DNA of 64,000 nucleotides from Lachnospiraceae bacterium UBA7179 (GCA_002491195.1 DKVL01000071.1:2898-66897); one strand, 5' to 3'. Positions 1 through 7,295 are shown, counted from the first letter of the stretch. The notes: generated from the sequence alone by a model not told the origin. Program-made: numbers and translations.

Positions 1-1
1 A

Positions 2-115
2 CAGAAGCATAGCAAGGATTTTAATGGTGCATTGTCAGATGCGGATTGCATGAAGCTGATAGGGCTTGCAAGAAATACATTCTATAAATATAAGAGAGAA
101 TTGAAAGCAGAATAA
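2..115 (+). CDS. Recombinase C-terminus (partial, runs off left edge)
   Basis: An open frame enters from the left edge and stops with TAA at 113-115. The last ~37 residues contain DADCMKLIGLARNTFYKYK, which resembles the C-terminal helix-turn-helix of small serine recombinases/resolvases found on clostridial mobile elements. The catalytic domain lies outside the window, so the family call rests on this tail only. Its position just before a mobile-element-type sigma factor and a toxin-antitoxin module fits an integrated or decayed element. A terminator hairpin follows at once. Confidence 0.55.
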   Translation, partial: QKHSKDFNGALSDADCMKLIGLARNTFYKYKRELKAE

Positions 116-124
116 GGATTGTTT

Positions 125-163
125 AGGCAGGGTTTATAATGGACTGCTGCCTTTTGTTTTTGT
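125..163 (+). terminator. Rho-independent terminator after the recombinase fragment
   Basis: AGGCAG at 125-130 pairs with CTGCCT at 147-152 and is followed by a T-rich run (TTTTGTTTTTG). It lies 10 bases after the recombinase stop codon. Confidence 0.6.
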
Positions 164-310
164 TCTAAATATCATGCCGTGGGGGTTTTATAGGGGAACG
201 CCACATAGGGGTAGTTAGTGCCTTTTTCTGCCGGCATTTTCAAAAAGGCTTAGTTCTGCTGCCATTCTGAAATATTTTAAATATGCAAAAAGGCGGTTTT
301 GTGATAAAAT

Positions 311-349
311 AAAAGAGAAGTCGTTGCTTTTGTGGGCTGACTTCTCTTT
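311..349 (+). promoter_or_regulatory. Leader hairpin upstream of the sigma factor gene
   Basis: AAAGAGAAGTC (312-322) pairs with GACTTCTCTTT (339-349), an 11-bp perfect stem with a 16-base loop, about 50 bases before the sigma start codon. No long U-run follows, so it may be a leader RNA element rather than a terminator. The stretch 164-310 contains nothing else I can assign. Confidence 0.4.
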
Positions 350-396
350 ATATCCTGCATCTACTCAAATTATAGCAAAGGGGTAGGTGCATTGCA

Positions 397-1329
397 ATGA
401 CGAATGAGCAAATTGTTTCTGAAATTAGGAACGGTTATTCTGTAACGGATTATATGCAATTACTGTATGAAAGCAATCTGCCATTGATTAAGAAATTCAT
501 AAAGCCATATGCCGCCTATGAGCCTATGGAGGACTTATTGCAAGAATCATATTTTGGATTGTGGGAAGCGGTACAACATTATGAAACGTCTGCAAATGTG
601 CGGTTTATGACTTATGCGGAATACTGGATAAGGCAGTCAGTACAGCGGTATCTTGAAAAATGCGGCTCTACGGTGCGAATACCGAGCCACACAAGGCAGA
701 AAATAGCACGTTACAAGAAAACCGTTCAGGAGTTGGAGCAGGAATTAGGCAGAGTGCCGACAGATAATGAAATAGCTGATAAAATGCGTGTATCTGTAGG
801 ACTGCTGCCGGAATTGAGAATACAGATGCAGGGGGTAGCCAGTTTAGACACACCTTTAGCAGATGATAACAGTTTAACACTTTCCGATACCATACGAGCT
901 GATTTTAGCCTTGAAGATGAAACCATAGATAAAATGTATGCCGAACACTCTAAAAGACAATTATGGGGCATTGTTGAGCGTTTTACATGCGACAGAGAGA
1001 ACAACATAATAAAAGAGATATTCATAAATAATCGGACAATGGCAGTAGTAGCCAGAGAACAAGGCGTAACCATAGATAGAATACGTCAGATAAAGGAAAA
1101 AGGACTGCGGCGGTTACGGATAGGTAAGGCAAAGCGTGAATTATTAGAAAAATTTGATATTGTGGAAGCCGGGGCATATAGAAACAGTATGAATAAATTC
1201 AATGAGCATGGGTTTACTTCTACGGTTGAGTGTATCGCTTTACGCCGGGCAGAATTACAGGCAGAGTATGAAAAGCATAAAAGACAGGTAGAAATTATGC
1301 TCGAACAGAGAAAAAGAAAGTGTCTGTAA
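397..1329 (+). CDS. Sigma-70 family RNA polymerase sigma factor (mobile-element type)
   Basis: 310 residues. Region 2 is visible near residues 30-95 (EDLLQESYFGLWEAV, RFMTYAEYWIRQSVQRYL, the usual -10 recognition helix), region 3 near 95-150, and a region 4 helix-turn-helix near 205-245 (VAREQGVTIDRIRQIKEKGLRRLR). It lacks the long N-terminal region of a housekeeping RpoD and has a ~60-residue basic, helical C-terminal tail. Start is the ATG at 397 after GGGGTAGGTG. Sigma factors of this size recur on clostridial integrative elements beside recombinases, which fits the neighbour at 2-115. Its last codons lie inside a direct repeat that recurs at 2347. Target promoters cannot be read from the sequence. 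Confidence 0.85.
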   Translation: MTNEQIVSEIRNGYSVTDYMQLLYESNLPLIKKFIKPYAAYEPMEDLLQESYFGLWEAVQHYETSANVRFMTYAEYWIRQSVQRYLEKCGSTVRIPSHTRQKIARYKKTVQELEQELGRVPTDNEIADKMRVSVGLLPELRIQMQGVASLDTPLADDNSLTLSDTIRADFSLEDETIDKMYAEHSKRQLWGIVERFTCDRENNIIKEIFINNRTMAVVAREQGVTIDRIRQIKEKGLRRLRIGKAKRELLEKFDIVEAGAYRNSMNKFNEHGFTSTVECIALRRAELQAEYEKHKRQVEIMLEQRKRKCL

Positions 1330-1522
1330 ATGTTCAAAAATAGGTAAAAATGTTTTTTCGTAACACACTTGTAGCACACAAATAGTTCTTAGAATCCTGT
1401 AAAATCAAGGCTTGCAGTTTCTATCGAGGAAGCAGCCAAAGCAGGTAAATTCTAAGGAATCCAGTAAAATCAAGGGCTATCGTTGATGTAAGTGATCAAC
1501 GGTAGCCTTAAATTTTGACACG
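1321..1522 (+). repeat. Direct repeat copy 1 (left flank of the HicAB module)
   Basis: Begins in the last codons of the sigma gene (TGTCTGTAA, then TGTTCAAAAATAG) and runs through GTAGCACACAAATAG, TTTCTATCGAGGAAGCAGCC, CTAAGGAATCCAGTAAAATC and GGTAGCCTTAAATTTTG to the end of ACACG. The same blocks occur in the same order at 2347-2523. This copy carries ~25 extra bases that form one arm of a hairpin. The rest of the interval 1523-1648 has no gene. Confidence 0.8.
1472..1516 (+). terminator. Hairpin/terminator within repeat copy 1
   Basis: AAGGGCTATCGTTGAT (1472-1487) pairs with ATCAACGGTAGCCTT (1495-1509), with one bulge and one G-U pair, a 7-base loop, and AAATTTT after the stem. It would terminate transcription from the sigma gene. 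The 5' arm is missing from the second repeat copy. Confidence 0.55.
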
Positions 1523-1648
1523 TAGCACGTCGCAATGAATAAGAACTTTTACAGAGGACAGAGCAATGCGTTTGCATTAACGGAAATTATTGGAGAGAAT
1601 TTAAGCAAAGGCAGGGCATTGATTCCCTGCCTTATGTGTGTCTATTTA

Positions 1649-1993
1649 TTAAAGTGCCAATTTGTATAATGCTAACTGATTAAGGCTTATGCCCTCTTTT
1701 TCTGCTTCAATGGCTAATCTTTGATGCAAAGATTTTGGAAGCCTCACAACAAATTTACCGCTGTAATTGTTTGGCGTTTCTGGAATCGGTATAGGGAGAT
1801 TATTTTCTATTTTTGTTTCAATATATCCTTCCATTGCTTCATTAAGGCCTGCATACAATTCTTCAAGTGTATCGCTGGTACTTTGGCATCCGTCAAGTTC
1901 CAAAATTCTGCCATAGAAATAATGTCCGCTTTCATCATTCATTTCCTGCACTAATCTTGTATAGGGCAATTTCATATAATCTTTAACTTCCAT
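1649..1993 (-). CDS. hicB: HicB-family antitoxin
   Basis: 114 residues. The N-terminal part (residues ~8-65) has the HicB fold signature: GHYFYGRILELDGCQSTSDT followed by a helix with NEAMEGYI. The C-terminal part (GKFVVRLPKSLHQRLAIEA, EGISLNQL) is a ribbon-helix-helix DNA-binding domain. It would bind and neutralise the HicA mRNA interferase encoded just upstream in the same operon and autoregulate the shared promoter. Start ATG with AAGGAGCAGG upstream on the minus strand. The order (toxin first, antitoxin second) is the usual one for hicAB. The module sits between two direct repeats, suggesting it arrived as a cassette. Confidence 0.88.
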   Translation of the reverse strand: MEVKDYMKLPYTRLVQEMNDESGHYFYGRILELDGCQSTSDTLEELYAGLNEAMEGYIETKIENNLPIPIPETPNNYSGKFVVRLPKSLHQRLAIEAEKEGISLNQLALYKLAL

Positions 1994-2040
1994 GCTTTCC
2001 TGCTCCTTTCCGCTTGTTATGCTATGCCAGGATAAGGGGA

Positions 2041-2268
2041 TTATTCCCCTATCCTGTTCAGCACATCCACAACATAAGCCTTTTTTAATGGATTTTCTTG
2101 TTTTATTGTTATCAAATCCCCGGTTTCTTTATTCAGATAATGTTTGTGGCTTCCTTTTTGTCTTGCTGGAACGTAGCCATATGCGGCTAATACTTTGTCT
2201 ATTTCTTCAGGCCGTATTCCGTTTGGCTGCTGTTTCATTTTTTCAATCAGTTTTTTTATGTTTGGCAC
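2041..2268 (-). CDS. hicA: HicA-family mRNA interferase toxin
   Basis: 75 residues from a GTG start chosen because AAGGAG lies 9 bases upstream; a longer reading has no better site. The double-stranded-RNA-binding-like fold is indicated by a helix (NIKKLIEKMKQQPNG), then VLAAYGYVPARQKGSHKHY, where the His of GSHKHY matches the catalytic histidine of HicA, then ITIKQENPLKKAYVVDVLNRIG. HicA cleaves mRNA in a ribosome-independent way. The antitoxin gene lies 47 bases downstream on the same strand. Length is normal for an intact toxin, so the module looks functional. Confidence 0.88.
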   Translation of the reverse strand: MPNIKKLIEKMKQQPNGIRPEEIDKVLAAYGYVPARQKGSHKHYLNKETGDLITIKQENPLKKAYVVDVLNRIGE

Positions 2269-2291
2269 TATAATTATCTCCTTCTTTGTAT

Positions 2292-2320
2292 ATAGTATCA
2301 TATGTAGTACTATTTGTCAA
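2292..2320 (-). promoter_or_regulatory. hicAB promoter with palindromic operator
   Basis: On the minus strand TTGACA (rc of 2315-2320) and TACTAT (rc of 2292-2297) are separated by exactly 17 bases. ATAGTA (2292-2297) and TACTAT (2308-2313) form an inverted repeat spanning the spacer and -10, a likely binding site for the HicB ribbon-helix-helix domain. Confidence 0.65.
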
Positions 2321-2346
2321 CGGGAATATAGAACATATTTCTAACG

Positions 2347-2523
2347 TGTCTGTAAGTGTTCAAAAATAGATAAAAAATTAGGTGCGTCACATACAAGTAG
2401 CACACAAATAGCCTTAAAAGCCTTGTAAAATCAAGGGCAACAGTTTCTATCGAAGAAGCAGCCAAAGCAGGCAAATTCTAAGGAATCCAGTAAAATCAAC
2501 GGTAGCCTTAAATTTTGCCACGT
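2347..2523 (+). repeat. Direct repeat copy 2 (right flank of the HicAB module)
   Basis: Matches 1321-1522 block by block but is shorter: the bases between two ATCAA words (GGGCTATCGTTGATGTAAGTG plus one ATCAA) are absent, as expected from slippage or recombination between those short words. The copy retains the TGTCTGTAA that forms the end of the sigma gene in copy 1, so it is a duplicate of sequence belonging to the left flank. Confidence 0.8.
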
Positions 2524-2659
2524 AATAGACATGAGGTAATAGACAAATTTCAAATAAAAGTGCTGCTTGTGTTATGTTAGAAAAAGATTATAATAGAATT
2601 ATCAAGACAGAACGAAAATATAAGAAATGCAATAGGGCTCACAATTGGGAGGAATAAAA

Positions 2660-3289
2660 ATGCTTACAAGGAAACAAAATATTTTTTTAGCCAAGAAAAT
2701 ATTTACTGAGCTTGTATTCAATACGGCCTATATAGAGGGATGTAATGTGACTTTTCCGCAAACACAAACTATTATTGATGGAGCTGTGGTTAACGGGATA
2801 TCTGTGGATGATATACAAACCGTTTTAAATCTTCGGGATGGATGGAAATTTATTATTCATTCAGTAGATGAATCTTTAACATTGGAATATATTTGTAAGG
2901 TTAACGAATATGTATCACGAAATGAAAGCCTTGAATGGGGGGTATTAAGAAAAGGAACTGTTGGAGTTGGTGAGTTTACACCAACTATTCCAGTTAAAGA
3001 GTATGTTTTAAAAGAAATCGATCGTATCAATGGAATAAATGAACCGATCGATAGAGCATTGGAATACTTTGCATACGCTTGTAAACAACAACTATTTTGG
3101 GATGGGAATAAACGAACCTCTACAATGATTGCCAGTAAAATTTTAATAGAAAACGGAGCGGGCATATTGACTATTGGAAAAGATCATGCAGAAGAGTTTA
3201 ATATATCTTTGAATAATTGGTATTTAAAGGATGAATTGCAGCCATTAAAAGATTGTTTAAAGAAATGTATTAAAACGCTAGAGATCTAG
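2660..3289 (+). CDS. Fic/DOC-family protein with N-terminal inhibitory motif
   Basis: 209 residues from the ATG at 2660, preceded by GGGAGG at ideal spacing; a TTG five codons earlier overlaps that site and is less likely. Residues 22-27 (TAYIEG) fit the (S/T)xxxE(G/N) motif of the inhibitory helix that blocks ATP binding in Fic enzymes. The core Fic motif is QLFWDGNKR at residues 144-152. It keeps the phosphate-binding DGNKR part but has Gln where classical enzymes have the catalytic His of HPFx(D/E)GN. Fic proteins usually AMPylate target proteins on Ser/Thr/Tyr. Without the His, AMP transfer would be weak or altered. No partner antitoxin gene is present; regulation would be in cis. Confidence 0.8.
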   Translation: MLTRKQNIFLAKKIFTELVFNTAYIEGCNVTFPQTQTIIDGAVVNGISVDDIQTVLNLRDGWKFIIHSVDESLTLEYICKVNEYVSRNESLEWGVLRKGTVGVGEFTPTIPVKEYVLKEIDRINGINEPIDRALEYFAYACKQQLFWDGNKRTSTMIASKILIENGAGILTIGKDHAEEFNISLNNWYLKDELQPLKDCLKKCIKTLEI

Positions 3290-3310
3290 TTAAAAGGAGA
3301 ACATATAAAT

Positions 3311-3580
3311 TTGTTAAAACATGGTGATACCATTGGACTTATATCGCCCAGTTGGGTGGCAGATCAAAATAGTTATGAGAAGTATGCGAAAGGCATTGAA
3401 AGATTGGGATTTCAGGTCAGATTCGGCAGGAATATTTATAAAGACACTTATAAATATACTGTAAGCGTACCAGAGCGTGCTGATGATCTGAACGAAATGA
3501 TATATGACCCAGACGTAAAGATGGTGTTCATGGGACCAATCAGGCAATCTTTCCTATTGGAAGAAGGTGAACCATCGTGA
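3311..3580 (+). pseudogene. Truncated S66-family LD-carboxypeptidase/MccF-like fragment
   Basis: The first ~75 residues (LKHGDTIGLISPSWVADQ, ERLGFQVRFGRNIYKD, RADDLNEMIYDPDVKMVF) match the N-terminal subdomain of S66 serine peptidases (LD-carboxypeptidase, microcin C self-immunity protein). The family is normally ~300 residues. Here homology stops just before the Gly-rich strand leading to the nucleophilic Ser, and 14 unrelated residues precede the stop. The catalytic triad is therefore absent and the product cannot be an active peptidase. A TTG start with AAAAGGAG upstream remains. The break point is near 3531-3540. Confidence 0.7.
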
Positions 3581-3948
3581 ATTATTATATTGCAGATACA
3601 CATTTGGGACATGATAATATACGCCGAATGTCAAACAGACCATTTGATACGGTAGAAGAAATGGATAAGACTATTATCAATAATTGGAATAGCAGAGTGA
3701 CAGATCATGATGATATATACATTTTAGGCGATTTTTCATATAAGTGTGAAGATCCAATTTCATATCTCGAACAATTGAAGGGAAGAAAGCATTTGATTAT
3801 AGGAAATCATGACAATAAATTATTAAAAAATCCTAACTGCAGGAATTATTTTGTGGAGATTGTTGATCTGAAAACAGGACGTAACCATAGCGCGCGTAAG
3901 ACAGACAAAGGAAAAGAGAATGCGGCGGTTACGGACAGCACATATTGA
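3577..3948 (+). pseudogene. Metallophosphoesterase, C-terminally truncated and fused to foreign sequence
   Basis: Residues 1-100 are a calcineurin-like phosphoesterase N-terminus: YYIADTHLGHDNI (metal ligands DxH), IYILGDFSYK (GD), and IIGNHDNK (GNHD). Genes of this family continue for ~60-80 more residues with further His ligands (GHxH); these are missing. After residue ~101 the DNA switches to sequence matching the region 4 part of a sigma gene, read in another frame until a stop. The start overlaps the stop of the S66 fragment. Probably inactive. Confidence 0.7.
3880..3935 (+). repeat. Fragment of a second sigma-factor gene (similar to 1065-1120)
   Basis: A gapless 56-base alignment with 1065-1120 of the sigma gene gives about 45 identities by eye, including CGTAACCATAG at the left and TGCGGCGGTTACGGA at the right. 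Read from 3881 it encodes VTIARVRQTKEKRMRRLR, the recognition-helix region of sigma region 4. It is the tail of a diverged sigma copy fused onto the broken phosphoesterase. The following ~190 bases up to the acetyltransferase hold no gene. Confidence 0.7.
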
Positions 3949-4121
3949 CAATCGAACATACATATGCTAGTATAGGAATATCAATAGCAAGTCTTGTGTA
4001 AGTGCAATTATTTCAGTAATATAACATAAGCATAATATTACGGCGAGATAGCGAAAGTCACCTCTTTTTGGTTGATTATAAGGAAAAAGATAAGATCTGT
4101 TTTGAGAAAGGAATGAATCGT

Positions 4122-4556
4122 ATGATCAGGGAGATAACAGAAAATGATTTTGAACAGCTTATGAAACTTTATATGCAGCTTCACGATAATCCATTTCCTG
4201 AAAAAAATGAGCGTGTGATGGCAGTCTGGAACAGCATTCTTACAGACGAGAATCATCATATTATCGTTGCAGAGGAGGACGGCAATATTGTATCGTCCTG
4301 CGTATGTGTCGTTATTCCTAATCTTACAAGAGGGCAGCGTCCGTATGCCTTTATTGAAAATGTGATCACAGACGGGAAATATCGCAAAAAAGGTCTCGCA
4401 ACCGCCTGCTTAAACTTTGCAAGGGAAATTGCATTGCGCGAGAATTGTTACAAAATGATGCTGCTCACCGGTTCTAAACAGGACAGCACCTTAAAGTTTT
4501 ATGAACAGGCAGGATACAATAAAAACGATAAGACCGCGTTTATACAGTGGTTGTAA
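4122..4556 (+). CDS. GNAT-family N-acetyltransferase
   Basis: 144 residues. Start taken at ATG 4122 (MIREITENDFEQLMKLYMQLH, a standard GNAT opening) with GAAAGGA nine bases upstream; an ATG three codons earlier abuts that site. The acetyl-CoA binding motif A appears as DGKYRKKGLATACLNFA. The C-terminal motif B region is LTGSKQDSTLKFYEQAGY. It transfers an acetyl group from acetyl-CoA to an unknown amine substrate; the substrate cannot be inferred from context. Its end overlaps the spurious upstream extension of the next gene, whose proper start is 52 bases downstream. Confidence 0.85.
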   Translation: MIREITENDFEQLMKLYMQLHDNPFPEKNERVMAVWNSILTDENHHIIVAEEDGNIVSSCVCVVIPNLTRGQRPYAFIENVITDGKYRKKGLATACLNFAREIALRENCYKMMLLTGSKQDSTLKFYEQAGYNKNDKTAFIQWL

Positions 4557-4608
4557 CAGATCGGTAAAAATATTTGTTGTGGATTTTATGATGGAGAGGA
4601 GTTTTTAT

Positions 4609-5343
4609 ATGCTGAAACAAGGATGGCATGCTGTCTTGACAAAGACAAAGCAGGACAGTAGCACTTCTTTTATTGGAGGGAAACCATGTATTCCCAGGGG
4701 TGAACCCTTGCCAATGTGTAAGGTATGTGGAGAACCGCTCACGTTTTTCTTTCAGATTGCTTTTCCAGAAGGACATATGTGGGCAGGAAAATCGTTAGCG
4801 TTCTTTTATTGTACGTGCGCATGTCATAAACATGATGATAAGCAGCAGTTTCCTCCAGCAATAAACACAGGCGCGACAGATGATCTGTTCAATATACCTG
4901 ACGGAGAGATCAATCCTGAAACTTATCAGACCTTGTTCAGAGCTATCTTTTTTGATACCGCAGATGGTGTGTTAAGGGAGGAGTATCAGGAGAAAGTAGT
5001 ATACCAGAGAATTGACTGGAAAGCCAGTAGAAAAAAGAATAAGAAAACGCCTATCATCATAGCAGGAGAAGCTGTCTGGTCAGCAAACTATGGAAAGGAA
5101 CGCCCTGCTTCTTATGAGGGAAAGCCTATGGAATTAGTCTTGCAGGTGGCAGAGTATTTTAACTTTGAGAAACTTGACGATGCACCGCCTGAGATGGAGG
5201 AAACCTATCAAAAGGATCATCCCTTTAAACCAAGAGAAGAGAATGATTATACGTTCTTTTTCGACTTTAACCGGGTATATCTCTGGGGGACAGTAGAGCC
5301 AGAGCATCCATCGTTTTGGCTTAATGTGCAAAATGATATTTGA
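4609..5343 (+). CDS. DUF1963-like protein with Cys-rich element
   Basis: 244 residues from ATG 4609, with GGAGAGGAG upstream; longer readings overlap the acetyltransferase and lack family character. Residues ~19-50 (GGKPCIPRGEPLPMCKVCGEPLTFFFQIAFP) resemble the opening of DUF1963/YwqG-type proteins, with a CxxC pair and a later CTCACHKH that could bind zinc. The family has no settled biochemical role. It sits 22 bases before the NADAR-type gene on the same strand, so co-transcription is likely. The C-terminal half (DYTFFFDFNRVYLWGTVEPEHPSFWLNVQ) is aromatic-rich. The family assignment is by pattern only. Confidence 0.55.
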   Translation: MLKQGWHAVLTKTKQDSSTSFIGGKPCIPRGEPLPMCKVCGEPLTFFFQIAFPEGHMWAGKSLAFFYCTCACHKHDDKQQFPPAINTGATDDLFNIPDGEINPETYQTLFRAIFFDTADGVLREEYQEKVVYQRIDWKASRKKNKKTPIIIAGEAVWSANYGKERPASYEGKPMELVLQVAEYFNFEKLDDAPPEMEETYQKDHPFKPREENDYTFFFDFNRVYLWGTVEPEHPSFWLNVQNDI

Positions 5344-5365
5344 ATAAAGAGGAGAGAGAATTTAT

Positions 5366-6010
5366 ATGGCAGTAAGGCCAATTTACCAATCGCAGACAGA
5401 TGCTCCGTTTTTTCGTGTGATTGATGTGAGTTTTCAATACTTTTCCGGTTTTTCAACATCACAGAAACAAAAATCAATTGAAAGCTTACATAAGCAATAC
5501 AACAAATCCGATCCTGATCATGCTGTCCTTGAGATTTCCTCCAAGAGCAAGTCTGAACTTGGCGTAGCTTTGAGTGCATTTAATTTGAATTTCAAGACAC
5601 CGCAGCAGAATTGTTCTGTGGAATGTGCTTTTCAGAGCAGCAAAGTTTTTGAGGGAGGCGGTCCTTATGTTGATCTGCTGGACAAAACTTCCAGAGAAGC
5701 TAAAAAGGACACACGATTGCACGAAAGCGGGAAATTGATTGCATTCCAATATTTTGAACTTAAATTTCCCCTGGAGCCCAAAGACTATTTTTATAACTGG
5801 CTCTATAGTAGTGCCTTGATGCAAAACCAGGAACTGGCAAGCGAAATCATCAAGTATGACAGTTTTTCTGATATTGAATTTAACCCGCAGAAATCGATCA
5901 ATTGTCAGGCGAGAGCGGCTGCGGTTTTTGTAGGGTTGTCAAGGCGGCATTTGTTAGAGGAGGCTATTAGGTCACCCGAACTTTTTTTGAATATTGTCTA
6001 TGGAGGTTAA
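5366..6010 (+). CDS. DarT1-associated NADAR-type antitoxin homologue (orphan)
   Basis: 214 residues. The opening MAVRPIY, QKQKSIESLH (residues 34-42), LEISSKS (55-61), LGVALSAFNL (65-74), SVECAFQSSKVFEGGGPYVDLL (84-105), SREAKKD (109-115), FYNWLYSSAL (142-151) and SDIEFNPQKSINCQARAAA (168-186) match the NADAR family found beside DarT1 toxins. There it removes ADP-ribose from guanosine bases in DNA. No DarT-like ADP-ribosyltransferase gene is present on either side: upstream is a DUF1963-like gene, downstream a DinB-like gene. It may be a solitary DNA de-ADP-ribosylase, acting as anti-toxin, anti-defence or NAD metabolism enzyme. Start ATG with GAGGAGAGAG upstream. Family recognition is from memory of the signature. 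Confidence 0.75.
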   Translation: MAVRPIYQSQTDAPFFRVIDVSFQYFSGFSTSQKQKSIESLHKQYNKSDPDHAVLEISSKSKSELGVALSAFNLNFKTPQQNCSVECAFQSSKVFEGGGPYVDLLDKTSREAKKDTRLHESGKLIAFQYFELKFPLEPKDYFYNWLYSSALMQNQELASEIIKYDSFSDIEFNPQKSINCQARAAAVFVGLSRRHLLEEAIRSPELFLNIVYGG

Positions 6011-6014
6011 GCAA

Positions 6015-6530
6015 ATGTTAAGTGATGATATCCGATACCTGACAGAGCGGGCCTTGTGGGAGACAGAAAATCTGATGAAATGTATCCCTGATGAACTGTG
6101 GGATAAGCGCTATGACGGGATTCCAATGTGGAAATACCTATATCATATGCTGTATTCTATGGACAGATGGTATATCAATCCCTGCGATGCGGACTACACC
6201 AATCCGGAATTTCACACTGAAACCCTGGCAGACCTGAATGTCATTCCAGAAGAAGATGAGAGTCTGACAAGAAGTCAGCTGGAGAGTTATTTTGATCAGA
6301 TACGGGCAAAAATACAAACTTATATCACAGCGCTTGAGGACACAATGCTCTGTGAGAATCCAAAAAACTGTGACATGAGCAGATTCCGTCTGATACTGGG
6401 GCAGTTCCGGCATTGGCACCGCCACATGGGAGTGGTTTACGGTTTTATCATAGAAGATACCGGGAAATGGCCATATGTGCTCAATATGCGTGGAGCATAC
6501 CCTGACTCGCCAATGCCGAACTTTTATTAG
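6015..6530 (+). CDS. DinB-superfamily-like protein
   Basis: 171 residues from ATG 6015, chosen because GGAGG ends 8 bases upstream; that site lies inside the end of the preceding gene, indicating translational coupling. A four-helix-bundle pattern typical of DinB/YfiT proteins is seen: an N-terminal helix RALWETENLMKCIPDELWDK, then WKYLYHMLYSMDRWY, and a C-terminal FRHWHRHMGVVYGFI with His residues that could bind a metal. Many clostridial homologues are annotated only as DinB family. DinB-like proteins include thiol transferases and DNA-damage-induced proteins; no substrate can be inferred here. Confidence 0.65.
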   Translation: MLSDDIRYLTERALWETENLMKCIPDELWDKRYDGIPMWKYLYHMLYSMDRWYINPCDADYTNPEFHTETLADLNVIPEEDESLTRSQLESYFDQIRAKIQTYITALEDTMLCENPKNCDMSRFRLILGQFRHWHRHMGVVYGFIIEDTGKWPYVLNMRGAYPDSPMPNFY

Positions 6531-6563
6531 TATAACAAATATGATAAGTGGGCGGGATGAGTT

Positions 6564-7295
6564 ATGGATTTGGAAAGCTATAAAGTCCTAATGATAGATG
6601 ATGATGAAATGATAGCTACGGCTACTTCCGAATATTTCAATATGTTCGGCGTAAAGACTTCCTATGTAACAAGCTATGCGGATGCGGTAGCTTTTCTTGA
6701 AAAACATGATGTTTCATTGCTCCTGCTTGATATCAATCTCGGCGAAAGATCAGGCTTCGAGCTTTGCAGGAAGATACGGGAAAACTATGACCTGCCGATC
6801 TTCTTCATCAGTGCCCGGACAAGCGACGATGATGTGCTGGTCGCTCTGAACATAGGCGGCGATGATTATATCAAAAAGCCCTATACGCTCAGCGTTCTGC
6901 TTGCCAAGGTGAAAGCTGCCGTTTTCAGATACGACAGGACAAGAAATAATACGCACGCTGTCCGAAATTTTGAGCAGAATGAGGACGGTCTTGTGAAACT
7001 GACAGGTGAAGTGTACCTTAACACAAATATTCACAAGATCATTGCAGACGGCAAAAAGATCACTCTCAAAACAATGGAATACAAGCTGCTATATTATCTT
7101 TACACAAACAGGGGTAAGGTCGTTTCAAAGGACGATCTGCTCAGAGATGTGTGGGGGGATGAATATATCAACGAAGGTACGATCGCCGTACATATCCGGC
7201 ATCTGCGTGAAAAGATCGAAGCCGACCCCACAGAACCGCAGCTCATAAAAACCGTATGGGGTGTGGGGTATATGATGGAAGAGATAGTACTATGA
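6564..7295 (+). CDS. OmpR-family response regulator
   Basis: 243 residues. The receiver domain (1-120) has the acidic pocket IDDDE (11-15), phospho-acceptor Asp56 in LLLLDINLG, the conserved Ser/Thr in FISAR (81-85) and the Lys in DDYIKKPY (~105). The C-terminal winged helix (~150-240) includes LKTMEYKLLYYLYTNRGKVVSKDDLLRDVWG and TIAVHIRHLREKI, the recognition helix. It is phosphorylated by the kinase whose start codon overlaps its stop (ATGA) and should activate the ABC transporter genes, whose promoter carries tandem repeats suited to OmpR-type dimers. Confidence 0.93.
   Translation: MDLESYKVLMIDDDEMIATATSEYFNMFGVKTSYVTSYADAVAFLEKHDVSLLLLDINLGERSGFELCRKIRENYDLPIFFISARTSDDDVLVALNIGGDDYIKKPYTLSVLLAKVKAAVFRYDRTRNNTHAVRNFEQNEDGLVKLTGEVYLNTNIHKIIADGKKITLKTMEYKLLYYLYTNRGKVVSKDDLLRDVWGDEYINEGTIAVHIRHLREKIEADPTEPQLIKTVWGVGYMMEEIVL

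Noticed and set aside
1330..1648. Second copy of the sigma tail encoding a peptide (VSIEEAAKAGKF)
   Set aside because: A short in-frame stretch in both repeats reads like coding sequence, but it has no start with a ribosome site and is interrupted in copy 2.
1321..2523. The two direct repeats as a CRISPR array
   Set aside because: Only two long, diverged copies ~1 kb apart with genes between; no short identical repeats with spacers anywhere in the window.
3577..3948. Phosphoesterase as an intact short enzyme
   Set aside because: The C-terminal His ligands are missing and the tail is demonstrably derived from a sigma gene.
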